Shown here: positions 24,506 through 33,396 of the stretch, piece by piece
Layout of the letters: every line of letters begins with the position of its first letter
How positions within the stretch are numbered: position 1 is the first letter of the stretch
DNA from: Phaeoceros laevis
Lineage: Eukaryota; Anthocerotophyta; Anthocerotopsida; Notothyladales
DNA: 47,696 nucleotides
NCBI GenBank assembly: GCA_049999765.1
Contig: JBNGIQ010009252.1
Location: 42,670-90,365, forward strand
Direction of reading: 5' to 3'
Notes under the pieces: generated by a model
What the model was told of the DNA's origin: nothing
The model's input: only the letters and a program-made list of their open reading frames with translations
The model's database searches: none
Translations under genes and position numbers: made by a program

Positions 24506-24662
24506 CATATAAAAAAGTTGGATGCAGGGATGATGATATAGGGATGACTATTCTCATCTCGTACATGTTAAACACTTCAAATTGATCTATTTATCTATTC
24601 ATTGTCATTCGGTAGAAATAACACTGTAGACAAAATTTAATGAATCCAAAACAATCGCATTG

Positions 24663-25595
24663 TCATTCGATACAAGGAACACTCCATACAAATGAATCCA
24701 AAACAATCTCATAGGAAACCATGGGATGGTGTAACTCAATATATCGCTTCAATGCTAACTTGCTCTCTAGCCTTTCTCGCTTCCCTCCATACTTTGTCAG
24801 AAATTCGTGAGAGGGCATAAGCGAGCGATCCTTCCACTTACCACCTTTGGTCTTCCTTCGACCAATAGTCCAGAGCCAACCCGTTGGAGCAAAAGGATTA
24901 CCTTCTCCCTTAGCTCCGGCTATTGGCGGCCTGACTTCCAAAGTTTTGTCCATTGGTATTGGAACCCATTTGTCAAGGCCATTTGGTATCACGAGAACAT
25001 GGGCTGGGATTGATGTAGTAAAAGATGTACATGGCAAGAAATCCATATTTCTTCCACATATAGATACTTCGATGAGTGCAGCGCCATTTGATACATGCGA
25101 TGACTCATCGATGCACTCTTGTTTCACTTCAGAAATGTGTCCTGCGACAAATCCTAGAGTGGGTGCTTTTGATGGAAGGTCCACACTCTCTTGTTTCACT
25201 TTAAACTCATCCATGTCAACAGATTTTGCATATAGCTTGGCCCATGTGAAGTCCACCAAACTCTGCACCAAATAAGATTGTTGCCTCAAACATCTATGAT
25301 GAAACACCGTGAGATTACAAGAATGGACATCTCTTTTTTTATGTAACAAGTTTGCTTTGTAATGAACCCACAAGTGAATAAGAATGTTCTAATCGTACCG
25401 AAGTTTAAAAAAACTCAAAAAATGTAGTTTGTTAGTTAACCTTACCTCTTCAAGCGTGCAAGGCTCCATTTTTATCCTCTTGGACAAAATAGACTCCAGT
25501 GACTTTGGATATATCTCATTGCACTTGGAGGAAAGTGTACATCTCTTTCTCTTGGATGTAGTGTGATCGCCGTCAGAGATACGAACCCGCCCCAT
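24663..25595 (-). CDS. Putative nuclear protein with three sumoylation-type motifs and a weak MBD-like C-terminus
   Basis: Two exons, 25595-25446 and 25262-24663, with a 183-nt GT-AG phase-0 intron; the product is 249 residues. The N-terminus is basic (SKRKR, a possible nuclear localisation signal). Three psi-K-x-E motifs are visible: IKME near residue 42 followed by acidic residues, and VKQE twice near residues 68 and 94. A conserved-looking block near residues 185-230 (GWLWTIGRRKTKGGKWKD, then KRERLESKLALKRYIE) has the spacing of basic residues and the SK-LALKRYIE tail seen in methyl-CpG-binding domains (GKKFRSKPELARYL type), but the resemblance is weak. The function is not assigned. Codon use is more AT-rich than in its neighbours. 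Confidence 0.6.
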
Positions 25596-25773
25596 TTAAA
25601 GATTGAAGTTAATGAGAAAGATTAAGGACTTTCTTATGAGCACTTGCAAATTAAATATACAGGCTCAAGATTGAAGGAAGCTTGTGAAAGATAAGACTTG
25701 AAACACTTCCAACACTTGCAAATTGATAGTAATACAGTACCCTATAGTTCTCTTATATAGGCTAGGACCTTGA

Positions 25774-25970
25774 GTGCAACTCCTCGAGGCCTGGAGGTTT
25801 GTGCAACTTTTTAAAGCATAGAGTTTAGAAGTGCAACTCCTTGAGGCTTGGAGGTTTGTGCAACTTCTTTAGGCATAGAACTTTAGGAGTGCAACTCCTC
25901 GAGGCTTGGAGGTTTGTGCAACTTCTTTAAGCATAGAACTTTGGAAGTGCAACTCCTCAAGGCTTAAAGA
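25774..25970. repeat. 57/58-bp tandem repeat, about 3.4 units
   Basis: Units begin with gtgcaactcct at 25774, 25831, 25889 and 25947. Each continues with gaggcttggaggtttgtgca, caactt and a gcatagaactt-like tail, and the last is truncated. The array lies about 180 bp upstream of the start codon of the preceding minus-strand gene, so it could be in its promoter. Confidence 0.85.
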
Positions 25971-27006
25971 TGATGAAGAAGAAGCCATACTTATGTGCTT
26001 TGTTGTTGAAGGTTTTTGCATCTTCTTACAGAAGAAGAATAAGAAGTAGAAAATTTATTATGTGCATATGGTCCCTTAGGTCCACACGTTCATGATATTA
26101 AAGATGATCACCTAGTACATTGCCCAACTTGCACAACATGCCCGCACATCCACTTCACTTTGTGTAGTAATCAGCATTGGCTGATTTCAAGTGATGTGTA
26201 CAGACTTTTATACCCTCATCCTTGTGTCACATGGAGAGCGAAAACCGCTTGAAAGAGTAAAAAAATATGACATAGCATACGACATAGATATAATAGATAT
26301 CTCCGATATAATCAATAATATAACATAGATAGAAAACTCCGATACAATAACATAGCATAATAACATATTAAAGCATAGAGGTTTAGACTCTAGAGATTCA
26401 TGTTGCATTCTTATTCAGCAATTGCAAATCGCACCAAAGAGAACTTCCGCCATCATTTCGTTTATTGCACTTCCCTAAATATTACTAAGTTGGTCAACTT
26501 GTGTGGAAGATTAATATGGGTGCAGGTTAAAACAGGAGCAAATTACTATCCGTATTTCAAATCTCCATGTTATGTTTCATGTGTCATGATGTGAAATCGT
26601 GACAAATTCAAGAATTTAGGGATCGGAAATGACTCGTGCCAGTGCCACCTTTAGACACCGAAGAGAACGTCGACGGTCAAAGGAGAGTGGAGGCATGCAT
26701 CTTTCAAAACTGATGGCATTTGATGACCCAGTAGTAAGAAGGCCAAGCACCTTATTGGCAAATGTTGCCTTGCAATCTGTGGACAACTACTCTCCCCCGC
26801 CTCCTAGATTTCTAGGGCAGCCACAAGAAGTCTAGGTTGTATAGTGCGCAGGAGTCAGAAGGCACAGAAGACACTCACTGCATTGCATTGGCAGTGCCAT
26901 CACCATACCATGGATCCGAGAGTGACTGGGAAGATGTACAGGCTAAGACCACCTGCCATGTTCCTAAATTACCCAACACTCAAAGAAAAAGAACGTGATC
27001 AGGAAG

Positions 27007-27399
27007 TCAAACAGTTTCAGAAGAACAAAATTGATGTTCTGCTGCCTCAAGGGCAAACCAAATTTCACCGACATTTCGCCTACAGGAAACTGTACAAGTG
27101 CCTGTAAAGCCCCGAAGCCTAAAAGTCTCTTCAAAGTCGCCTTTGTACAGCTTCGTTGTGGCCTGTACAGGCACACAAATTCCAAGCCTGCCGTTCAGAC
27201 GAACTATCTGCTCAGCTGCATCAACAGCGGGATTCATGGAACTGGAAGCCTCAATGCCCATCCCATTCAACCTTGCTTCTACAAGGCTGTTCCCAACTCT
27301 TAAAATTTTCTTGATATTTCTGTTCACGTGGACGCCAGACAAGTGGACACGCAGACGCCGGATGTTTAGAACCTTGACAAGACGTAGACCTGGTTGCAT
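27007..27399 (-). CDS. Possible coding block with faint Alba-like character
   Basis: From an ATG at 27399 an open frame of 131 codons runs to 27007. It contains HVNRNIKKILRVGNSLVEA followed by NGMGIEASSSMNPAVDAAEQ and IVRLNGRLGICV. The order (basic strand, small-residue turn, helix with VDxAE) recalls Alba-family nucleic-acid-binding proteins, with an insertion before the helix, but the match is weak. It may be one exon of a spliced gene or a chance frame. No neighbouring exon was identified. Confidence 0.25.
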   Translation of the reverse strand: MQPGLRLVKVLNIRRLRVHLSGVHVNRNIKKILRVGNSLVEARLNGMGIEASSSMNPAVDAAEQIVRLNGRLGICVPVQATTKLYKGDFEETFRLRGFTGTCTVSCRRNVGEIWFALEAAEHQFCSSETV

Positions 27400-29183
27400 G
27401 TGCACAACTGAGAAAAAACCTTGCTCCGCCCCTCTGCCCGACCCTACTTTCCACAACAAGCCAAGACAACACTTTCGGTGTAGTTGTTCCTCCTGGGAAG
27501 TGGGGTCTCGATGGCTGCGAATAAACTAACCTTCTCCGAGAGCCTAGAATAGCAGTCTGTTCCACTTTTCTCCCTTTTCCCCTTTTCTCCCATTTCTCCC
27601 ATTCCTTGCGGGTGCCGAGGACCGATGGACAGAGGCGAACAGGCCCTTGCAGTGACTGCATTCAACACCACTCAGGCTTCCCGAGATGAGGTACGCCGGG
27701 AGTACCCTGATCACCATTGGGAACTCCGAATCCTACACAGATGATCTTGAGCCTGGGTATCCTTCACACACGAGCTTGCGCTCACTTGTGAAGCATCCAA
27801 GCTCCTCATCCTCGTGGTTACCGAACTGCTGGTGTCCAGGTTTTTCAGCCTCACCTCCTCACTTCTTTAACTGCTCGAAGAACCCTCGCCATCTGCACTC
27901 GTACAGGGTGACCACTTCCGTGTGGCAAAATATGCAGGGAGTATAAAGATCTCTCCTTTCTTTTGCCTCTATAATGTGTTGAAGGACTGATGAACTGCGC
28001 TACTGTTTCTCTTCCTTATGTTGTCGGGTAAAAGCTTTGTTTAACATCACCAAGCTGGTAGTCACCACAGCATCAGAACGATGGGGTGCGATATGAGGTG
28101 AGAGGGAGCATTCACAACAGGCGCAATGCACGTGTTGCCAAACAATTACAGTAACAGAAGACCTTACCTTCTCGAGAGGCCATTGACATTGCACATTGGG
28201 CTTGCAACCGGTGGCCTCGCCATCACTAAGCTTCCTATGGTTGCACTCCCTGCAAGCTGTGCAGGAATTCAGCAGCACATACGAGAGTGATTCAAGGGTT
28301 GTTCAGCTGTGCAGTGTCCGCTGCCGGAATCAATCACTCCCAGAAAACCGAGGCGACTTCCAGCTGTGAAGAAAGGGATGGCAACAGAGAGGGCTGCCGG
28401 TGAGGCCAGCCAGATCAGCAACCGTCACCTCGTTGCCATGTCTGTCGCCCCACCGGCCCTGGCATGGAGTAGAGCGCAAGGCACGGCAAGGGTCGGCGGT
28501 GAAGGAAAGGAAGGAATGAGGGGGGGAACCAGGCGGTCGGCGCAAGGAAAGGACATTCTCCTCTTGCCCAAGTCAAGAAAGGAACGCGATTCCGGGCCGT
28601 TTCGTAGACCTTAGGTAACGGGTGTGCGAACGGAATGAAACGGGCAAGAGAAAGGAAACAGCGTGCTGACTAGGTGACTTGCCCCGGAAGTCGTCATGGA
28701 AGGTTGCTAGCTAGAGTTCTCCTGCTCCTCCCTTGCTCCATCCCAGAGGCAGTTTGCTGTTGCCAGGGCGAGTCAAAGTGCGGCTACAAGAGCAGGTGGA
28801 GAGGCTGGACAAGGAGCAGCTGAGGGGTTGAAGGCCAGGCCAAGCTGCGAGGCTTAAGCTGCGCAAAGAACCTTGCTTGCTACGCTTTCCGGGGAGGGCA
28901 AGTGTACAGGGCAGGGCAAGCTGAAGCTTTTGTACCCGGTGCTCAAGCTAAAGCCAATGTCAAGCGTAGCCTGCCGGCGTGCGGGTGCCCTGGAGCTGTT
29001 GCTGCCGTTGAGCCTGGCCTTGATGCCACCTTTTGTTCCCTCTTTGTCCTTGTTCTCGCCCTTGTTGTTGTTGCCTGTGCCTCATCATGCTATTGCTGCT
29101 GCCGTGACGGTCGTCGTAGGCATCTGAGTTGCTCTGGCTCACCACCCGGCCGGCCTGCATGTTCTCCATCCTTTGACCTCATC

Positions 29184-30869
29184 ATGATGATGCTCAACAA
29201 TGCGGGTGTTACGGCGGCCGGTTCCGGCCTACCTTGGGACCGCATCCAGAGTGACCTGGATCGGCACATGCACCGGGAGCGTGTGCCGCAGGCGCAGGCG
29301 GTGAATCTGCCAAGCACCCCCGAGTATGCTCCTCAATTTGGCGACAAACTCATCCAGCTTGAAGCGGGGGATGAAGAATACGCGGCTGTTGCTGACAAGT
29401 TCTATGCAGGCTCTGGAATGGTGCCGCAGGATGTAACCATCACAGGTATGTATCGGGACTCGCACAGCAGCACCACAGGTCTGGCACGGCTACATGCCTT
29501 TGAACAGCAGAGAAAGACAACTGCCAAGCTGCGTGGGGAAGAGAACGTCAACCTGCGCTACGGCTGGCATGGAACCTCCAAGCAGGGGGTGCACGGCATC
29601 ATCTTACATGGGTTTGGGCAGCCTCGGAGGCCCAAGAACGGCGCTTGTTACGGCACTGGAGTATATCTTGCCCCGCAGAATTGCTCCAACCTCAGGTATG
29701 TCCGCGGCTCTTTGTCTCTCTGAGTTAATCCGCTAGCTTTCTCTTTTCGTTCTCTCGTAATTGAGTCTTTCTTCCTGCTTCTCTCAGCGCTGTCTACTCA
29801 GATATCGACGAAAAGGGCGAGCAGCATATGGTGCTTTGCCAAGTTATTTTGGGCGTGTCAGAGCTTGTTCAGATTGGTTCTGAACAGTTCCACCCCAGCA
29901 GTGAAGATTTTGACACAGGAGTTGACGACCTTGTGGATCCCAAGCGTTACATCATTTGGAGTACCCACATGAATTCACATATTCTTCCGGAGTACGTCAT
30001 CAGTTTCAAGGCCTCCGAGTCGTGGACCGGTAAGTTAGGATTCCTTGTCCAGATGACGTCTTGCAAAACGTCCAACATTCAGTGTCTCAAGAGGCTGCCA
30101 TTCCTTTCACTACAAGTTCGTTGACTTTCTCTGTATCCGTGTAGAAAGAGTAGAGGAATGCAGAACTAAGCATAAGCTAGGCAGCTGTTGTGCACCCTTC
30201 AGAAGTCGGGCAGACAAATCTTGTTCACAAGCACCGCATGGTGAACTGGTAGGTCTTTGTGACTGGGCATGAGTGTAGCTGTTAATATCTGTTCTCGTGG
30301 ACCCATGGCAATTTGATCTTTATGGCACGAGGTGCCACGGGGATATATGTTGGTGTGGACACTTTGGTTTTAGGAAGCATGGCTTTTTTTTTGTTTTAAA
30401 GGTTGTGCAGAAGGACACTGCTACCATTTTGACATTCTCTTCTTGCCTCTGGAAATTCCAGAACCTTGGCTTTGGAATTTCCTCGTCAGGCTTTTGTTTC
30501 TACCGGGATGGATGTCGACGTGAATCAACTCAAAAAGCAGGGTTGAAGCTTCCGCAGTTGAGTTTTCCAGAGTTGTTCGCTCTGCTGCAGCTGGAGCTAC
30601 CGCCAGCAAATTTGATTCTACTCAGACAGAAGTATTTGAGTTTTAAGGTATGAGCGTGTTGAGAGTTGCTAAACACTTCCACAGCATGCTGTCCAGATAT
30701 GTGCTTGACTTTTTGTGTGCAAAGTGCTCTCACTGAAACAGCGCACTGTACCTTCATTCAGGCCGGCAGGTTGTCTCGGAAGTCCTGGATGAGGTGTGTG
30801 CGACTGCTAGCTGGTGACAAGAAGCTTGTTGCTGCTATCAACACACTTAAGGGGCAGGTACAAAAGTGA
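29184..30869 (+). CDS. SRO/RCD1-family protein (PARP-like domain plus RST domain)
   Basis: Four exons, 29184-29695, 29788-30029, 30490-30647 and 30762-30869, give 339 residues with all phases closing; the second intron is 460 nt. The PARP-like domain covers about residues 50-250 and has RYGWHGTSKQGV (His129) and YGTGVYLAPQ (Tyr161). At the place of the catalytic glutamate the sequence reads KRYIIW (Arg224), so the H-Y-E triad is broken to H-Y-R, as expected of SRO proteins that lack PARP activity. The C-terminal RST domain (SFPELFALLQLELPP, then KAGRLSRKSWMRCVRLLAGD) binds transcription factors in the RCD1 family. There is no WWE domain, as in the short SRO2-5 type. The frame is open upstream to 28902, but that part is Cys/Val-rich, unlike family members, and is probably 5' UTR. 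SROs act in stress and developmental signalling in the nucleus. Confidence 0.9.
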
Positions 30870-31979
30870 TTCCAAAAGTGATATCCCTGCATCCGTGTTC
30901 TATTCTAATCTTCTCAACTCTGGCTCAGCCCTGTGTGAGCACCTTATTCTCACTATGTGTGCGCATCAAGTTCATCCCGCACTCACTGGAAAATTTGCAG
31001 CACCGAAATCTGGCATCTCGGATGCCAAATGCTCGAGATGTTCTGCATCTCTAAGCAGTCCACGCTGTGTTTTTGCTGTGTGACTTGCGAGATAGTGTGA
31101 AGACTTACCAGCTGTATTCTGGGAGCACTTTAAAGAGGACATATGCTAGGCGAAGTTTTTTGTTTTACCACTAGACTAGGTAGGTAGTTGTGACATTCCG
31201 GTGGCCAACACTCTTGGAAAGTCATATGCAATTCTTTTTGGAAAGTCTTGTGCAACTGTAACAGAAGTCATTGTGCAATTTTAAGGACCACACACAGTAT
31301 TACACACACCTTCCATCACCTAAGGTAGCTTGTATGCTACACCTTGCTCCGTTGGAGGTGATGGCCGACATTCCATAGACTGAGAAAGGCGGACTTGTAA
31401 AAAGCGTTTGTCACGGAAGTAGCAAAGGCATGTTCGATACTCCAGGTGCATTTGGATCTTGTGGGAATACTTTCTTTGAAATGGAACCAACCCTTGGAGA
31501 GAAGTGTGTTGGGGAAGTCTTGGAGGAACAGGAACTTGAAGGAAGTTTATTTCCCGGGGGTAACTGGATGTGGATGGGAGAAGCGTGTAGGAGCTAGGTT
31601 AACTAACCTAACTAATATGACTAGATGAAATAGCGTAGTTAGCCTAACTAACCGTTAAGGGTTAAGACTGCGGTTAAATGAGCCCCGCGGATTTTGGACT
31701 CTCGAAAGTTAATAGGATAGCGTTGAGAAAAGCTACTAATGCGGGAAGTGAGCCATAGACAGCAGATGACTCCTTGAGTGTACAACAGCGAAGGCAAAAA
31801 GGAAGAGTTTGGCGACAAGTGTCCTACATGCCCCTTCCCATTGACACGACGCCTGCAGGCTGCAGGGAGCAACTGCCTTCTCATTTATGTGGGAATCTCC
31901 TGCGCCTGAGCTTGAATGTCTCAAGATTGCAACAAGCGAGCAAGCGATCAAGCGAAGCGAAGCAAGTGAAGCATCGAAA
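30870..31979. other. Non-coding interval between SRO and alcohol dehydrogenase genes
   Basis: About 1.1 kb; 3' UTR of the SRO gene, then the promoter of the dehydrogenase gene. At 31595-31670 a cluster of ttaactaacc/gcctaactaacc words occurs. No coding region is supported. Confidence 0.55.
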
Positions 31980-33260
31980 ATGGCGACTACTACTGGCCAT
32001 GGCCATCATCATGGAGGAGGAAGACCGCTGGCGCCCATCGTGCCCATCCAGCCCAAGGTGGACGGCTCCCGACACATGAGAGCAGCGGAATGGCACGGCA
32101 AGAGGAACGTGAAGCTGAACAAGAAGCGGCCGATGCCGATGATCACGCACCCCAAGGACGTGATCCTCAGGGTGACCAGCACCTGCATCTGCGGCTCCGA
32201 CCTGCACCTGTACGTGGGCGCTATGCCGGGGATGGAGAGCGGGGACGTGATGGGCCACGAGTTCATGGGCATCGTGGAGGAGGTCGGGCCGGAGGTGAGG
32301 AACGTGAAGAGGGGCGACCGCGCCGTGGCCTGCTTCGACATCGCCTGCGGGGAGTGCTTCTTCTGCAGCCACCTGAAGCTCTTCTCCTGCTGCGACTGCA
32401 CCAACGACAGCAAAGAGGAGAAGGAGCTCTACGGCGACCGCACCGCGGGCTTCTTCGGCTACTCGCACCTGACGGGCGGGTGGCAGGGCGGGCAGGCGGA
32501 GTTCGTGCGCGTGCCCATCGCCGACGTGAATCTGCTCAAGGTGCCCGACGGCCTCCCCGACGAGAAGGTCATTCTGCTGTCGGACATTCTGCCCACGGCG
32601 TGGCACGCCAACGAGCTCGCGGAGGTGGGCAGCGGCGACACGGTGGCCATCTGGGGGTGCGGCCCGGTGGGGATTCTCGCGGCGCACTGCGCCAATGTGC
32701 GCGGGGCGGCGGAGGTGTTCCTCATCGACGAGGTGAAGTACCGACTGGACTACGCCAAGAAGAAGCTGCCGTTTGTGAAGTGCGTCAATTTCAAGGAGGA
32801 GAATGTGTATGACGCGATCCGCAGGGAGTTGCCTCACGGGCCGGACGTGGGGATCGAGGCGGTGGGCCTGCATTACACGCAGTCGTTCATGCACAAGGCG
32901 GAGATCGCCGTGGGCGTGGAGACCGATCCTTCGGAGATGGTGAACGAGATGGTGTACACGGTGAGGAAGGGGGGCAGGCTGTCTATCATCGGCGTGTACG
33001 CGGGCTACACCAACCACTACAACTTGGGAGGGTTCATGGAGAAGCACCAGACTATGAAAGGAGGGCAGACTCCCGTGCAGAGGTACTGGCCGACTCTGTA
33101 CAAGATGGTGGAGAATGGCGACCTGGATCCCACCATCGTCATCACGCACCAGCCCGACCTGGGCGAGGTGGAGAGGATGTACAAGATCTTCAACGAAAAG
33201 GAAGATGGCTGTATCAAGGTGGTGATGCATCCCACCAAGCCCAGGACTGGTGGTGCCTGA
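31980..33260 (+). CDS. Zinc-dependent alcohol dehydrogenase (medium-chain, FdhA-like)
   Basis: Intronless, 426 residues from ATG 31980. The frame is open to an earlier ATG at 31887, but the added segment looks like 5' UTR. A His/Gly-rich lead is followed by a GroES-like catalytic domain: CICGSDLH gives the catalytic zinc ligand Cys71, and GHEFMGIVEEVG gives His93 and Glu94. The structural zinc cysteines are 123, 126, 129 and 137 in ACGECFFCS...FSCCDC. The Rossmann motif is WGCGPVG (226-231), and IDEVKYRL ends strand beta-2 with an acidic residue, which favours NAD. The long insert TNDSKEEKELYGDRTAGFFG and the block near 165-180 resemble bacterial and fungal glutathione-dependent formaldehyde dehydrogenase-like enzymes more than plant ADH1. 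The substrate is unknown. The gene is much more GC-rich than its neighbours. Confidence 0.88.
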   Translation: MATTTGHGHHHGGGRPLAPIVPIQPKVDGSRHMRAAEWHGKRNVKLNKKRPMPMITHPKDVILRVTSTCICGSDLHLYVGAMPGMESGDVMGHEFMGIVEEVGPEVRNVKRGDRAVACFDIACGECFFCSHLKLFSCCDCTNDSKEEKELYGDRTAGFFGYSHLTGGWQGGQAEFVRVPIADVNLLKVPDGLPDEKVILLSDILPTAWHANELAEVGSGDTVAIWGCGPVGILAAHCANVRGAAEVFLIDEVKYRLDYAKKKLPFVKCVNFKEENVYDAIRRELPHGPDVGIEAVGLHYTQSFMHKAEIAVGVETDPSEMVNEMVYTVRKGGRLSIIGVYAGYTNHYNLGGFMEKHQTMKGGQTPVQRYWPTLYKMVENGDLDPTIVITHQPDLGEVERMYKIFNEKEDGCIKVVMHPTKPRTGGA

Positions 33261-33396
33261 AGAATCTCCGGAGGTTGTCCACCTGAAGTCATGAAACCTG
33301 TAGATAAGCTGTAGATTTTCGAGACCCTGACTACTAGCTTGAAGGCAAGCATCTCACTTGCTGCTTTCAATACCTGAAGTCCTTGTGGTGAGCTAC

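Larger units (their letters stand above)
23089..24662. other. Non-coding interval with decayed gene fragments and tandem repeats
   Basis: About 1.6 kb with no intact gene. It holds a minus-strand relic of epoxide hydrolase exon 1, a fragment resembling the 3' end of the BAHD gene, a 58-bp tandem duplication and a 31-bp tandem duplication, each listed separately. Confidence 0.7.
25596..29183. other. Long, largely non-coding interval
   Basis: About 3.6 kb. It contains a 57/58-bp tandem repeat (25774-25970) and AT-rich sequence with repeated ataacatagata-like words (26270-26370). A possible small coding block (27007-27399, minus) is listed separately. From 28300 to 29183 the GC content rises towards the SRO gene, whose promoter and 5' UTR must be here. 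Other frames of 60-140 codons overlap each other on both strands and show no family resemblance. Confidence 0.55.

Noticed and set aside
25774-25970. CRISPR-like array
   Set aside because: The repeated units are contiguous and diverged with no unique spacers, and the genome is a plant's.
28902-29183. Extended N-terminus of the SRO protein from an earlier ATG
   Set aside because: The added residues are Cys/Val/Leu-rich and unlike family members, so they are better read as translated 5' UTR.
32090-32812. 240-codon plus-strand frame inside the alcohol dehydrogenase
   Set aside because: Arg/Gly/Ala-rich frameshifted reading of the same GC-rich sequence, with no recognisable family.
31881-33230. 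449-codon open frame on the minus strand opposite the alcohol dehydrogenase
   Set aside because: It is the antisense shadow of a GC-rich gene: rich in His, Leu, Val and Arg, no domain, and fully covered by the well-supported plus-strand enzyme.
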